Shown here: positions 27,649 to 39,046 of the stretch, in pieces
Layout of the letters: the number at the start of each line of letters is the position of its first letter
Numbering within the stretch: position 1 is the first letter of the stretch
Source: Planctomycetaceae bacterium
Lineage (GTDB): Bacteria; Planctomycetota; Planctomycetia; Pirellulales; PNKZ01
DNA: 64,000 bases
Assembly (NCBI GenBank): GCA_016793115.1
Contig: JAEUIN010000043.1
Coordinates: forward strand, 1-64,000
Direction of reading: 5' to 3'
Notes under the pieces: generated by a model
Databases searched by the model: none
What the model was told of the DNA's origin: nothing
What the model saw: only the letters and a program-made list of their open reading frames with translations
Translations under genes and position numbers: made by a program

Positions 27649-28796
27649 TCCGCGCGTAGCGATGCGCGATCGGGGGCTTCCAATAGCCCGGCGAGCCGTT
27701 CTGGATCGACATCGACGCCGAGACCGGGCCGGTCAGGCGCTAAAATCTGGTCGCCCGCCGTCCTCGGCGGGTCGCGAAGAATGCTGCCGCGGAGGAATTG
27801 CGGTCCGTTCAACGCCGCGGGAAGTTGCAGTCCGCCCGCGGCGAACACCTGCAGCGAGGCGGCCAGCGAAAGATCCGGGTCGGTGAGCCCGCTGGCATAA
27901 AACAGGGAATCGGTTTCCTGCAGCCGCTTGATCAAGCGAAGCGACTCGGTAATGCCTCCCATCCGCGAAACTTTGACGGCGACGCCGTCGAGTAGGCCAA
28001 GTCGGTGGAATTCGTCGAAATCGGCCGCAGACACGATCGATTCATCCATGAGGATCGGCAACGCTCCCTGTGTTCGCAGCCGGCGATAGCCAGCTAGCTG
28101 GTTTGCCGCCAGCGGTTGCTCGAGCGCCGAAACGCCCAGTCCGGCGAACTTCGGCGCGACGGACAGCGCCGACTCAAGATCGTAGCCGCCGTTGGCGTCG
28201 ACCCACAGGATCGCGGCCGGAGCGAATTGTCGGAGCAACCGGACGGCGGACAGGTCGAACTCCGGGTCCGGCGCCACTTTGAGATTGAAATGCCGATAGC
28301 CGCGGGCGTGGGCCTCGGCGACGGCCACCTCGATTTCTTCGAGCCGCTGGGGATTGAGAGTCCAACTCAGCGTGATCGCTTCCGGCGCGGCGGAGCTTCC
28401 GGCGAGTTGCGCGACGGATTTACCGTCGCGCCGGCCCCATAGATCCCAGAGGGCCAGATCGATCGCCGCTTTGGCGATCGGCTGCCCGACAGAGAACCCG
28501 GCGGCGATTTCCGAGTTCAGGCGACGGCGGATTTCGGCCGCGTCGTCGATATCGACTCCGATCAGCGCCGGTCCAAGATAGAAGTCGAGCGTCGAGCGAA
28601 CCGACTCCGGTGTTTCGTAACTCCAACGCGGCGACGGCACCGCTTGTCCCCAGCCGACGGCACCGTCGTCGGTCGTGAGGCGAACAACTACCGTTCGGCG
28701 TCCGTTAGGCCGACCGGGAGGCGACTGGAAGAATTTGAAACGGCCGAGAAACGGGTAGGCGACGGCAAACGATTGGATTGTGGAGATTGTCGACAT
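27645..28796 (-). CDS. Mandelate racemase/muconate-lactonising enzyme-like protein
   Basis: Enolase-superfamily enzyme of 383 residues with an N-terminal capping domain and a C-terminal TIM barrel. Likely catalytic and metal residues are in FNLKVAPDPEF (Lys), LWVDANGGYDL (metal Asp), SALEQPLAANQ (metal Glu), LMDESIVSA (metal Asp) and VAVKVSRMGGI (Lys). Muconate cycloisomerase and dipeptide epimerase subgroups carry this Lys pair. The physiological substrate is unknown. It shares only its last four bases with the convergent MMPL gene. Confidence 0.85.
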   Translation of the reverse strand: MSTISTIQSFAVAYPFLGRFKFFQSPPGRPNGRRTVVVRLTTDDGAVGWGQAVPSPRWSYETPESVRSTLDFYLGPALIGVDIDDAAEIRRRLNSEIAAGFSVGQPIAKAAIDLALWDLWGRRDGKSVAQLAGSSAAPEAITLSWTLNPQRLEEIEVAVAEAHARGYRHFNLKVAPDPEFDLSAVRLLRQFAPAAILWVDANGGYDLESALSVAPKFAGLGVSALEQPLAANQLAGYRRLRTQGALPILMDESIVSAADFDEFHRLGLLDGVAVKVSRMGGITESLRLIKRLQETDSLFYASGLTDPDLSLAASLQVFAAGGLQLPAALNGPQFLRGSILRDPPRTAGDQILAPDRPGLGVDVDPERLAGLLEAPDRASLRAD

Positions 28797-28857
28797 CTTT
28801 AAGTCGCGAACGTGGTCGGATTGGTGTCGCCGGCGTGTTCAAGAAGAACACACCAAG

Positions 28858-28889
28858 CAAGCCGGCGGGTTTGCCGCCGGCCTTGTTTT
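28858..28889 (+). terminator. Intrinsic terminator without obvious upstream gene
   Basis: Stem CAAGCCGGCGG / CCGCCGGCCTTG (11 bp with one bulged C), loop GTTTG, then TTTTC. A smaller hairpin GTGTTC-AAGAA-GAACAC precedes it (28835-28851). On the plus strand the nearest gene end is 1.2 kb upstream, so this may end an antisense transcript or an unrecognised RNA. Confidence 0.6.
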
Positions 28890-29704
28890 CTGGCGAGCGA
28901 GCCGCATTCTTCGGAAAAAGTTTCTAGCGGCATATCAACTGCTTAGCTGTGACCACCCCAGCTTCGGCGGAAACAAAGTAGTGCCGGCAATGTAACGCCG
29001 GCGTCGGAATTTCGCTCAGATTTCTGCGGGAAGTGGTCGATAGTTGGGGCATCCTCGAGTCAGTTTGTCGGAGTGACGACGTTTATGAGCCGGACGCCAA
29101 GTGCGATCAAGTCTCGCTCCGCCGACGGCAATCATGTCGCGAAGGATAAGCGATCGGTGAGTATTCGACGGTTCGACGCCGCCGAAAACGCCGTTTCCGA
29201 TTCGCCGGCGGCACAGGAAAACTGCCCTGTGATCCGTGCCAACAAGATTCTCTTTGCCGGTTCTCGGTCCGGTCGAACGCGCATCGTTTTCTTCTAAATG
29301 AAGTCGCCGATTTCGAACCTCCGACTTGTCGCCGCATAAACCGAGGGTTGCTCCCTGCGAAGTTTTGCGACTGCGGCGCTTCCGACCATGTAAGTGAATG
29401 ACCGGCGGCTCGTCGTATGAACCTCATTTAATTCACATTGTCACGCCGCGACCTTACCCCGCTACGGTGTGGAAATGCCCGGCAACGGGCGGCAACTGCG
29501 CGGCTTCCCCTGGATTCTTCGCCCACCGATGTCGTAATCGTTTCCGAACCGCGTGGAAGGAAACACGACTGTTGCCGGTGTGTTGAGAGGAGTCGGGAGC
29601 GGCAAAAGTCGCCACATACGCTCGGGGGGAGACGCTTGCGTATTGCGCCGGCAGAGGTAGTGTAGTGCTATTACTCAGATGTTTACTTTTCTAAGGTGCA
29701 TGAC
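28890..29704. other. Long spacer, no gene recognised
   Basis: About 815 bases with only short, unconvincing frames (for example 29073-29297). It includes a small GCCGGC-x8-GCCGGC palindrome near 28985. The final segment up to 29700 probably carries the promoter and the aaggtg ribosome site of the next gene. Confidence 0.4.
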
Positions 29705-30058
29705 ATGGCTAAGGCCGGCGCGGCGGTGAAAAAGGGGCGAGCGAAAGACGGCATTAACAAGGCACAACTGATTCGCGACGCGCTGAAGAAGCACGGCCTC
29801 GACGCTCCGGCGAAAGACATTCAAACCGAATGCGAAGCCCAAGGCGCCTCGGTTGCCGCGGCGCAGATCAGTAACATCCGCACGAAGCTTAAGGGCGGAA
29901 AGCCCGGACGCAAAGCTAAGAAGGCGGCTTCGAACGGCGCCGCAGGCGGCGTTACCGCCGATGAACTGATTCAGGCTCGTGTGATGGCCGACAAAGTCGG
30001 CGGCGTGGCCCGTGCAAAAGAGTTGCTCGATATTTTGAATCGCTTGCTCAATAAGTAG
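29705..30058 (+). CDS. Small basic Lys/Ala-rich protein, possibly nucleic-acid binding
   Basis: A 117-residue protein with aaggtg upstream of ATG 29705. The N-terminal KAQLIRDALKKHGLDAPAKD and ASVAAAQISNIRTKLKGG segments read as a winged-helix-like or HTH fold, followed by a basic hinge (GRKAKKAASNG) and an amphipathic C-terminal helix (RAKELLDILNRLLNK). High Lys content suggests DNA or RNA binding. It is flanked by long non-coding DNA and followed by a strong terminator, so it is probably a monocistronic, well-expressed gene. The family is widespread in planctomycetes as far as I can tell, but has no assigned role. Confidence 0.72.
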   Translation: MAKAGAAVKKGRAKDGINKAQLIRDALKKHGLDAPAKDIQTECEAQGASVAAAQISNIRTKLKGGKPGRKAKKAASNGAAGGVTADELIQARVMADKVGGVARAKELLDILNRLLNK

Positions 30059-30138
30059 TAAGCAGTTCTCGTCGAGCCTGCGCCGATGCAAAGGCCCCGG
30101 CTTCGTTTGGGCTCGACGAATCGCATCAAGTGAATTTT

Positions 30139-30178
30139 CGACGGCGGCGGTCGTATTTCGACCGCCGTCGTTTTTTTG
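30139..30178 (+). terminator. Strong intrinsic terminator
   Basis: Stem CGGCGGTCG / CGACCGCCG with a five-base loop and seven consecutive T. It ends the transcript of the small basic protein, about 85 bases after its stop. Confidence 0.88.
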
Positions 30179-30936
30179 CGATCGGCTCTCCATCCAACGG
30201 CGTAACTCCAAAGACGTCGTACTTCATCGGGAGGCGCGGGAACCGCGAGCGAGTCGCTGCGCGGCTTCACTCGTTCTTTAATGTTTACACCTTCGTGCCG
30301 CGCTTTCGGCGCGAATCACCGTGTGCGGCGCCATTGAGCGTCCTATCACGGGAGCTGGGAAGCTGCCGCCGAGAGCGGAACAGCGGCTTTTCGGGAATCA
30401 CTCGTATTGAGACCGATCGCCCGGTGCTCCGATCGTGGGCGGCGGGTTCGTAGCCTGAGTTCGCCTCCACCACTTACGCGATCGGCAAAACGAGCGATGA
30501 GATCGCCGCCTGGATCAAGCAAGGATCGGCGGCGAATGAGTGTTCGTGGATCAGGTTCAGCGGTCGTGCAGACGTCTGCGTCAGCTGATCCTCGTCAGAT
30601 TTGAGGCCGTAACTTGCGAGAAGGAGCGGCAGAATCTCGCTGAGTCGGCAGAGAGTGCCGTAGTCGGACCGCTCGCTCGAATTCTGCGTCAGCGCGCATC
30701 GAGTCATGGCCGCACCTTGGGAATCGATTCGACATGTATCTACGCAACCGATTTTAACGAATGGTGTACATGTGTCAACTAGTTCTTGCGGGGGCGTAAA
30801 AATTGGAGGGCTGTGACGATCGCATCGCGCCGGTTCGAAGCATTGCAAGGATCTTGCTTGGGGGGCCGATGAAGTCCAACGCACCGGCCCTACTTGTTGT
30901 CAAGTCGCAAGCGGCGGGTCGCACAGGGAAGATGCG
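30179..30936. other. Spacer, no gene recognised
   Basis: About 758 bases without a convincing coding frame on either strand. A small hairpin gcaag-gat-cttgc lies near 30844-30856. The upstream part of the 90-residue gene at 30937 (agggaag) supplies its ribosome site. Confidence 0.4.
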
Positions 30937-31209
30937 ATGCTCTCGAAAATCACACCGACGGAAGTTCGCCAAGTCGTCGTCGAATACATGTCGCGCTTCG
31001 CCGCCGAGGCGACGGACGATGCGGTTATTGAAACGTTGCTTGTTCGCGACGGTCGCTACTACGGACGCTCCTATCGCGTTGCGGGTTTGATGGCGATGTG
31101 GATGATCGAGATCGGCCTCATTCAGATTTATTCGGCCGACGGCGATATGCTTGCCACGTTGAGCACGCTCGAACCGGCGGACGCCCCGCGCTTCGGCAAA
31201 GCCGCGTAA
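30937..31209 (+). CDS. Conserved-looking 90-residue protein, unknown
   Basis: Starts MLSKITPTEVRQVVVEYMSR, continues with a helix-strand pattern (VIETLLVRDGRYYGRSYRVA) and GLMAMWMIEIGLIQIYSADGDML. No signal peptide; the sequence alternates like a compact alpha/beta domain. The start is preceded by agggaag. It is convergent with the CHAT-domain gene. I do not recognise the family. Confidence 0.65.
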   Translation: MLSKITPTEVRQVVVEYMSRFAAEATDDAVIETLLVRDGRYYGRSYRVAGLMAMWMIEIGLIQIYSADGDMLATLSTLEPADAPRFGKAA

Positions 31210-31263
31210 CAAGGCCTCGGTACGACTGCGCGTGTATCGCTTGGATTCGCCGCCGGCGGCGTG

Positions 31264-34200
31264 CTATTCGGCACCGGGCGGAACAACTTGCGGCGTCGTC
31301 TTGTCCGCCTCGCCGGTTGGTTTCGGCACGACTTTGATGACTTCTTTCGCCGCATCCGCGGCGGCGACCGCCGGCTCGGTTCCCGTGTCGACGACCATAT
31401 AGCCGCTCCAGAAAAACGGGTGCTCCGGCCGCGGCGCCGATTCGACGCCGTCGAGTCGCAAACGCGGTTCTTCCGTCGGGCTGATCGGATTCTGCATAGC
31501 GACGAATACGCTCCGCTGCCAAGCTTGCGCCGCGGAGGAAAAAGGCAACTCCTGCATGAACTCGCGGACGAGATCGTAAGAGGTTCGGCCGCCCGTGCGC
31601 CAGCGACTGATCAGTACCGTTCGCGCTCCCGAAGCCATCAGGCTCATCGTCGTTTGAAAGAGTTCGTTCCCCATTTCCGCGGGCGTCACCTTCTTCATGC
31701 CGTTTTCGGCGGCCGAGTGAAAACCGGGCAAGGCGATTTGTTCCGGGCCGTGCCACGGTAGCCGCACCCAATCTTGCAGAGCGGCGCCGGGCGAGGCCGC
31801 CTTTTCGCCGCGCAATGGCGACGCGCTGAGCGGGCCTTGCGCACCGGGAACAATTTCGGTGAAGGCGATCAAGCGGTCCGCGAGCGCGGCGTAAGTCGCT
31901 TGTGACGTCGGCAGCTTGTGCTTCAGCTTCAATTGCTCGGATTGCGGCAGGGCCCGATGAAGCTCCGCGAAGCCGCGCTCGGCGATTTCGTCGGAATCGG
32001 TCGGAAAGAGTTTGCCGGTGCTCACCAGAGCCTTGCCTTTATCCAATCGAGGCAGCGCGTCGCCGACGGCGAGTGCGAGAGTCGGCGCGTAGCGAATACG
32101 CACTTGCTGCAGGAGCGGCCGCGGCGCACCCTCTTGGGGCGAAGTATGGAGCATCTCGAACGGGATGTACCAAATCGCGCCGTCCGGCACGATCGTTAGT
32201 TCGTTGAAACCGTACGGAATCGCCGCCTTGGAATCTTTGGTCAACAGGTCGAACAACTCACGCGAGGTCTCCTTCCAACTCGTCTGCTGCAAGTCGGCGG
32301 CGGTGAGGACTTTGTTTTCTTCGTAATTGCCGATTCCTTGGAGGACGTCGATTAGTTTCTTCTGAGCGTCCGTCGTGGCGGTAATCGGCCAATAACCGAA
32401 TTTGTCGTGGGTCATCAGGAAACCGAACGTGCTGCGTGCGCCGGTAAAGAACGCCAAGACCGCGTGCTTTTCGGGAAGAAGTTTCTGCACTTCTTCGACC
32501 GTGCGAGTCGGCGGAAAGGCGATGTCCGTGGGCAGCCGACGTACGGCCATCACCTTAAGCATGATTTCCTGATTGCGCGTGGTCTGCTCCCACTCGGCGA
32601 ACTTGGCCGCCTGGAGTTTGGCCGCTTCCGGATCATCAATTACGATGGGCATCTGCCCAAGTTCGTTGCGAATGTCGCGTGAGCGCTGCGAGAGCTTTTC
32701 GTAGTCAGGGAACTGCGTGAGGAGCGCTTGGCGTTGCAGAGCCGTCTGCTTCGGCAAGGCTTCCGCCGGACTCTCCAGAATCCACCGTAGTGCAAGCAAT
32801 CTGCCGCCGAGTTCTTGTGTGCAAAGAAACTTGTGGCGCTTGGCCAGATCGGTGATTTCCAGCCCTCGCCGGCCGTCGAGTTCTTTCCGTTCCATGGCTA
32901 CTTCAAACCAACGCTCGAAGTAAAGCGGATGCGGGTGGACGAGCACCGCAAGCGATTCCAGCGGATCTTGGATCCAACGCGCCGGTAGCGGGTCGCGGAG
33001 CAAGAGGTCGAACACTTCCGCAGCGCCGCGCGTCGTCAGCGTACGATCGCCGACCATTCGATCGGTGAGACCCATACGGAACAGTTGCAAGGATCCGGTT
33101 TTGGCGAAGCCGAGGGCTGCGTTCACGGCAATGTCGCCGGCGGCGACGTTGCCGAGTTGATAGCTCACGTGAGCCTGCGTGAAGTTCAGCTGCGCACCGA
33201 CGCGCGACTGCAGCATGCTGCGCCGGCCGACGACCGCGCGGGCATTGTCGAGAGTGGTTTGGGCGACCTTGGCGTTTTCCAGAAGACACTGGTTCTCGGC
33301 GATGAGAACCAGCATCTGCGTTTGCATCTGGCGGAAGTCTAATTGACGAGCCCAGGCGGCCGCCGTCGTCAACGGCTGATAAGGCCCGGCGCGGTTGGCC
33401 AAGAAGTGGGTGATGGCACCCATCCGAAAGCTGTCTTCGACGACGATCGGATCGCTGAAGTAATAAGCCGAGTTGGCGGCCTCCTGAAAGTACTTTGAGG
33501 CTAGGTCGTAATCGCCCGCATCGAGCACGATGCGGCCAAGTTCGTGCAGTGCGATGCAGGTCATCGGGTGATCGAAGGTGCCGCCGGCGAGCAACGACCG
33601 CTCGAGCAGCGGCTTGGCCTGCGCATCTTTGCCGATCGCGGCATTCGCGACGCCGAGCATGGCGTCGAGCCACGATTCGGTCCAGTGATTCGGCTGCACC
33701 GGACGCTTGTTGAGCACCGCAATGAGCTGGCCGGCGAGCGCGTCGGCGGGAGCGAGCGGTCCGAGGATTTCGCGTCGACGACGGAGAGCGTGGCAGACGC
33801 AGCGCACGATTTCCTGCGGGTTGATTGATCGTTGGGTCGCCTGCTGGATGACGCCGCCGCCGCGGGCGATCGTCTGCGTGTGATCGATTTGTCCCTGCTG
33901 AATCAGGACGGAATCGGGATAAGCGCCGATCATCATTTGCCGTTGCGAGGCTCCCCACGGCAACGGGCGAATCGAGGACTGCGTCAGCGGACGAATCGCC
34001 GGGTTGAATTTCACCGGGATCATCCAGTCGGAAAACGCGATTTGCAGTTGCAGCGCTTTGTTAAACTGCTCGACGGCCGGGCCGTATTGCCCCATCTGAA
34101 ACAACGTTTCGCCGGCCATCGTGTGATAGCAGATCGAGTCGATCCAGAAGCTCGTCGGCGATTTGATCGCGCTGCGTTGGCATGATTGGAAGCCGCCCAG

Positions 34201-34419
34201 TGCTTGCGTGTAATCGCCGTCGTAGAGCAGGGCAAGCGTCAGAAAGTACTGATCGGTCGGGACGGTTTGACGAAAGCCCGTTCCCGCGCCCGTGTTCGGA
34301 TTTGCGACGACGGCCGGCACTTGGGCCGAAGCGATATTGCAATGAATCAATAGTACGACGCCCAGCCAAGCCGTCTTGGAGATGATTCGCCGCCCCAATT
34401 GGTTTGCCAGACTTAGCAT
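31264..34419 (-). CDS. Exported TPR-CHAT protein, probably catalytically inactive
   Basis: About 1051 residues from ATG 34419 with a signal peptide (TAWLGVVLLIHCNIASAQ). The N-terminal 500 residues are TPR-like helical repeats (YTQALGGFQSCQRSAIK, GPAVEQFNKALQLQIAF, DYDLASKYFQEAANSAYYF). The C-terminal third has the CHAT layout: VPDGAIWYIPFEMLHT, then GNELFQTTMSLMASGARTVL, ISRWRTGG and HPFFWSGYMVV. The usual catalytic ATHG His and SAC Cys positions read FTEIVPG and HSAAENG (near residues 890-905), so both active-site residues appear lost. A structural or sensory role is likely. Confidence 0.82.
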   Translation of the reverse strand: MLSLANQLGRRIISKTAWLGVVLLIHCNIASAQVPAVVANPNTGAGTGFRQTVPTDQYFLTLALLYDGDYTQALGGFQSCQRSAIKSPTSFWIDSICYHTMAGETLFQMGQYGPAVEQFNKALQLQIAFSDWMIPVKFNPAIRPLTQSSIRPLPWGASQRQMMIGAYPDSVLIQQGQIDHTQTIARGGGVIQQATQRSINPQEIVRCVCHALRRRREILGPLAPADALAGQLIAVLNKRPVQPNHWTESWLDAMLGVANAAIGKDAQAKPLLERSLLAGGTFDHPMTCIALHELGRIVLDAGDYDLASKYFQEAANSAYYFSDPIVVEDSFRMGAITHFLANRAGPYQPLTTAAAWARQLDFRQMQTQMLVLIAENQCLLENAKVAQTTLDNARAVVGRRSMLQSRVGAQLNFTQAHVSYQLGNVAAGDIAVNAALGFAKTGSLQLFRMGLTDRMVGDRTLTTRGAAEVFDLLLRDPLPARWIQDPLESLAVLVHPHPLYFERWFEVAMERKELDGRRGLEITDLAKRHKFLCTQELGGRLLALRWILESPAEALPKQTALQRQALLTQFPDYEKLSQRSRDIRNELGQMPIVIDDPEAAKLQAAKFAEWEQTTRNQEIMLKVMAVRRLPTDIAFPPTRTVEEVQKLLPEKHAVLAFFTGARSTFGFLMTHDKFGYWPITATTDAQKKLIDVLQGIGNYEENKVLTAADLQQTSWKETSRELFDLLTKDSKAAIPYGFNELTIVPDGAIWYIPFEMLHTSPQEGAPRPLLQQVRIRYAPTLALAVGDALPRLDKGKALVSTGKLFPTDSDEIAERGFAELHRALPQSEQLKLKHKLPTSQATYAALADRLIAFTEIVPGAQGPLSASPLRGEKAASPGAALQDWVRLPWHGPEQIALPGFHSAAENGMKKVTPAEMGNELFQTTMSLMASGARTVLISRWRTGGRTSYDLVREFMQELPFSSAAQAWQRSVFVAMQNPISPTEEPRLRLDGVESAPRPEHPFFWSGYMVVDTGTEPAVAAADAAKEVIKVVPKPTGEADKTTPQVVPPGAE

Positions 34420-34835
34420 GTATCGCTCCGCATCGCAGGCTGCGCCGACCCGCAATCGCCGACTTAGAAAGTCGCGTTGCCGTCAAACAGGTCGTGTGAA
34501 CGATCGATCGGCGTTGGGCCGGCGACCGGGCGTCAAACTCTCGACAATGCGCGCAAAGGTCGTGCGCGGCTTGTCTTATCAACATACCGCCGGACCTGCG
34601 ACCGGGCAAAAAAGTGATCGCCGGCAAGGCGATGCCGGCTCCGCTGTGACGATCGGCAACGCGTGTTGCGGCGAAAACCGCAACATTCCCGCAAGATCGA
34701 CGGAAGTTGCCGCATGCGGCTGCCGATAACGATTGTGCCGATTCTTCCGGTTGCATCGGTCGAGGTGTGTTTGTGGGCTTCCGCCCTCCCTCCCGCGGCC
34801 GGACGAGTCGAGCGAAGACAATCGGAGCCTTGGGC
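34420..34835. other. Divergent spacer
   Basis: A 416-base spacer between the minus-strand CHAT gene and the plus-strand lipoprotein gene. It holds a short hairpin GCCGGCA-aggcga-TGCCGGC near 34620-34640 and presumably promoters for both genes. No convincing ORF is seen. Confidence 0.4.
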
Positions 34836-35162
34836 ATGAAGAAGTTCGTCCAAACACGGAAGCAGATGAGCGCCGTCGCGGCGCTGGGTCTGTTGGCTCT
34901 TTCGGGCCTCACCGGCTGCCAAGTCGACGTCAGCGGTCAAACGCTGCCGAGCCCGTATTGGCTTTCCGACGACGTCCAATACTTCCCGGCCGGTACCGAG
35001 TTCAAACTCTCGCGTGAAGCGGCGGCCATGCAGGCCGAAGCGGCCGCTGCGGCCACGGCGAGCGGACCAATGGGCGGACCGGCCCCGGTGCCGGCGGCCC
35101 CGGCCGCCCCAATTCCGCAACCGCCCGCTGCCGTGCCAATCGACGCGGCCCCGGCTCCCTAA
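34836..35162 (+). CDS. Lipoprotein with Ala/Pro-rich tail
   Basis: A 108-residue protein from ATG 34836. A basic N-terminus (MKKFVQTRKQ) and a hydrophobic core end in LSGLTGC, a lipobox with the modified Cys near residue 28. The mature part starts QVDVSGQTLPSPYWLSDDVQ and YFPAGTEFKLSREAAAM, followed by about 50 residues of Ala/Pro/Gly low-complexity sequence. Probably anchored in the envelope, with the tail spanning or contacting other layers. No domain is recognised. Confidence 0.75.
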   Translation: MKKFVQTRKQMSAVAALGLLALSGLTGCQVDVSGQTLPSPYWLSDDVQYFPAGTEFKLSREAAAMQAEAAAAATASGPMGGPAPVPAAPAAPIPQPPAAVPIDAAPAP

Positions 35163-35252
35163 GCTACGCCCCGCGGCAGTCGGAAACTTACATTTTCGCA
35201 GGCCGCCCGGAGATTGGTTACTTCTTTGCCGATAGTGACAGAAGTGACGCTG

Positions 35253-35285
35253 CGCTCGCGGCCGTCCAATATTGGACCGCGAGCG
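35253..35285. promoter_or_regulatory. Composite inverted repeat with a 14-bp palindrome
   Basis: CGCTCGCG (35253-35260) and CGCGAGCG (35278-35285) flank the perfect palindrome GTCCAATATTGGAC (35264-35277). There is no T-tract. It sits between the lipoprotein stop (35162) and the GlsB-like start (35314), so it could be an operator or an RNA stem. Confidence 0.4.
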
Positions 35286-35313
35286 TACTTCTTTACCGGT
35301 CTCGGGTGGCGCT

Positions 35314-35709
35314 ATGCTCGACAGCCCTGAATTTCTCAAAGCGTTCGAGCAGACGGTCAACGACATTCTTGTGTGGGTCGGCTTCGGCACATTAGCCGGC
35401 CTGTTGGCCAAGGCGATCATGCCGGGGCGCGACCCGGGCGGCACCGTGGCCACGCTGATGATGGGCATCGGCGGAACCGTGATCGGTTCCGGCGTGCTCA
35501 TGTTTTTTACCGGCGGCAAGCGAATCACGCCGATTAGCCCGTTAGGGTTTGTCGTCGCCACGGCCGGGGCGTTTATTATTTTGGCGTTTTACCGCATCCT
35601 CGCCGGATACTATTTCCGCGAAGGTACGACGGCGCCGCCGCCCCCGCAATACGTGAAACGGGTCAAGCGATCGTCGCGCCGCGGCCAAACCGTTTACATC
35701 GAAGAGTAA
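35314..35709 (+). CDS. GlsB/YeaQ/YmgE-family membrane protein
   Basis: A 131-residue protein with three membrane helices: ILVWVGFGTLAGLLAKAIMP, VATLMMGIGGTVIGSGVLMF and LGFVVATAGAFIILAFYRIL. The GLLAKAIMPGRDPGG-type pattern is the family mark (transglycosylase-associated or stress-response membrane proteins), whose biochemical role is unknown. A basic C-terminal tail (VKRVKRSSRRGQTVYIEE) is longer than in E. coli homologues. ATG 35314 is preferred to the upstream GTG region. Confidence 0.85.
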   Translation: MLDSPEFLKAFEQTVNDILVWVGFGTLAGLLAKAIMPGRDPGGTVATLMMGIGGTVIGSGVLMFFTGGKRITPISPLGFVVATAGAFIILAFYRILAGYYFREGTTAPPPPQYVKRVKRSSRRGQTVYIEE

Positions 35710-35758
35710 GTCTTGAGGCGGGGTTCCCTATTGGGGGACAGGGTATCGTTCACCGACC

Positions 35759-35784
35759 CTACTTAATTCCGCCCTGTTAAGTAG
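35759..35784. promoter_or_regulatory. Inverted repeat next to the ygiQ-like start
   Basis: CTACTTAA (35759-35766) and TTAAGTAG (35777-35784) form an 8-bp perfect inverted repeat ending immediately before the ribosome-binding region (atgggg) of ATG 35794. It could be an operator or a stem that affects translation initiation. Confidence 0.4.
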
Positions 35785-35793
35785 AATGGGGCG

Positions 35794-37901
<2,108 letters not shown>

Positions 37902-37902
<1 letters not shown>

Positions 37903-38711
37903 TGTCCGCACCGTTGATCACGAGCTTGCAAAATCAGCGCGTCAAGGATGCGGCGAAGCTGCGCGATCGCCGGCAGCGTGAAAAGCAAAATCGCTTTCTT
38001 ATCGACGGCACTCGGGAACTCGAGCGAGCGCTCGACGCGGGCGTGGAGCTTGGCGAAGTGTTCGTATGCCCGCAATTGTGCGCGACGGACGGTGCGCGGC
38101 ATCTCTTGGTCCGGCTTAATCGTGAGTGCGGCGAACGGGTCCAGCATGTTACGCCGGAAGTCTTTGAGAAACTGGCTTTCGGCGAGCGAGCCGAAGGCAT
38201 TATCGCCGCCGCGCCGACGCCTCGGCCGACGCTCGACGAACTAAAACTGCCCGAGAATCCGCTCGTGTGCGTGCTAGAGTGCGTCGAGAAGCCGGGGAAC
38301 GTCGGGGCAATTCTGCGCAGCGCCGACGCCGCCGGCATCTCGGCGGTGATCACGGCCGATGAGCGGACCGACTTGTTCAACCCCAACACGGTGCGAGCCT
38401 CGCTCGGCACGATCTTCCATGTGCCGACTGCGATCGCCGACGCTCCGACGACGCTCGCCTGGCTCCGAGAACGCGGGTTTGCGATGTGGGCCGCACGCGT
38501 CGGCAGCGGGCCGCTCTATAGCGAGGTCGACTATCGCGGTCCGACGGCGATCGTGCTCGGCAGCGAAGCGGAAGGCTTATCGGCTCGCTGGTGGGCCGAC
38601 GACATTCGGCCGGTGCATCTGCCGATGCTCGGCCGCGCCGACAGCTTGAACGTGTCGGTCGCGGCGGCCGTGATGTTCTATGAGGCGTTACGGCAACGCG
38701 GTGCGAAATAG
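37902..38711 (+). CDS. TrmH-family RNA 2'-O-methyltransferase
   Basis: SpoU/TrmH-type SAM-dependent methyltransferase of 269 residues that methylates ribose in tRNA or rRNA. An N-terminal substrate-binding domain (SLQNQRVKDAAKLRDRRQRE, FLIDGTRELERAL) precedes the knotted SPOUT domain, with motif 1 VEKPGNVGAILRSADAAG, motif 2 AIVLGSEAEGLSARWW and motif 3 LNVSVAAAVMFYEAL. The exact target nucleotide is not readable from sequence. It starts at the stop codon of the ygiQ-like gene and is followed by a terminator. Confidence 0.92.
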
Positions 38712-38764
38712 CAACATGTCGGATGGGGCGACGGGCACCGCGTTGAAGCGGTGATCGGCGAAGC

Positions 38765-38793
38765 CCTCGCGGCAAAACCGCGAAGATTTTTTG
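38765..38793 (+). terminator. Terminator after the TrmH-family gene
   Basis: Stem TCGCGG / CCGCGA, loop CAAAA, then agatttttt. A further hairpin CACCGC / GCGGTG sits just upstream (38736-38753). It closes the ygiQ-trmH transcript. The following bases to 39046 hold no clear gene. Confidence 0.7.
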
Positions 38794-39046
38794 CTCGGCC
38801 TAAGAATGCAAGCTATGGTTCAGATGTGCCTTGAACGACACGGCATGTCGAACTCGAGCGACGTGACGCGTTCTTCCGGGCCTAGTCCGTCCCGCCGCGG
38901 TCGTACTCCCCGACCGCAAAACTCCTGCTCGCCGTCCGCCACATCTCGCCGGTTCACACCGCCACGTCCGCCCCGCATGTTCGCCTCCGTGCCTCGCACG
39001 GCGTCCGTACACACATCGAAGATCTGCAGCTTGAAAGGGTCGCCTG

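Noticed and set aside
29073-29297. 74-codon plus-strand frame in the long spacer
   Set aside because: Low-complexity Ser/Arg composition, no ribosome site and no domain pattern.
30474-30884. 136-codon minus-strand frame in the spacer before 30937
   Set aside because: Irregular composition with many Ser, Cys and Pro, no ribosome site, and no structural pattern; chance ORF.
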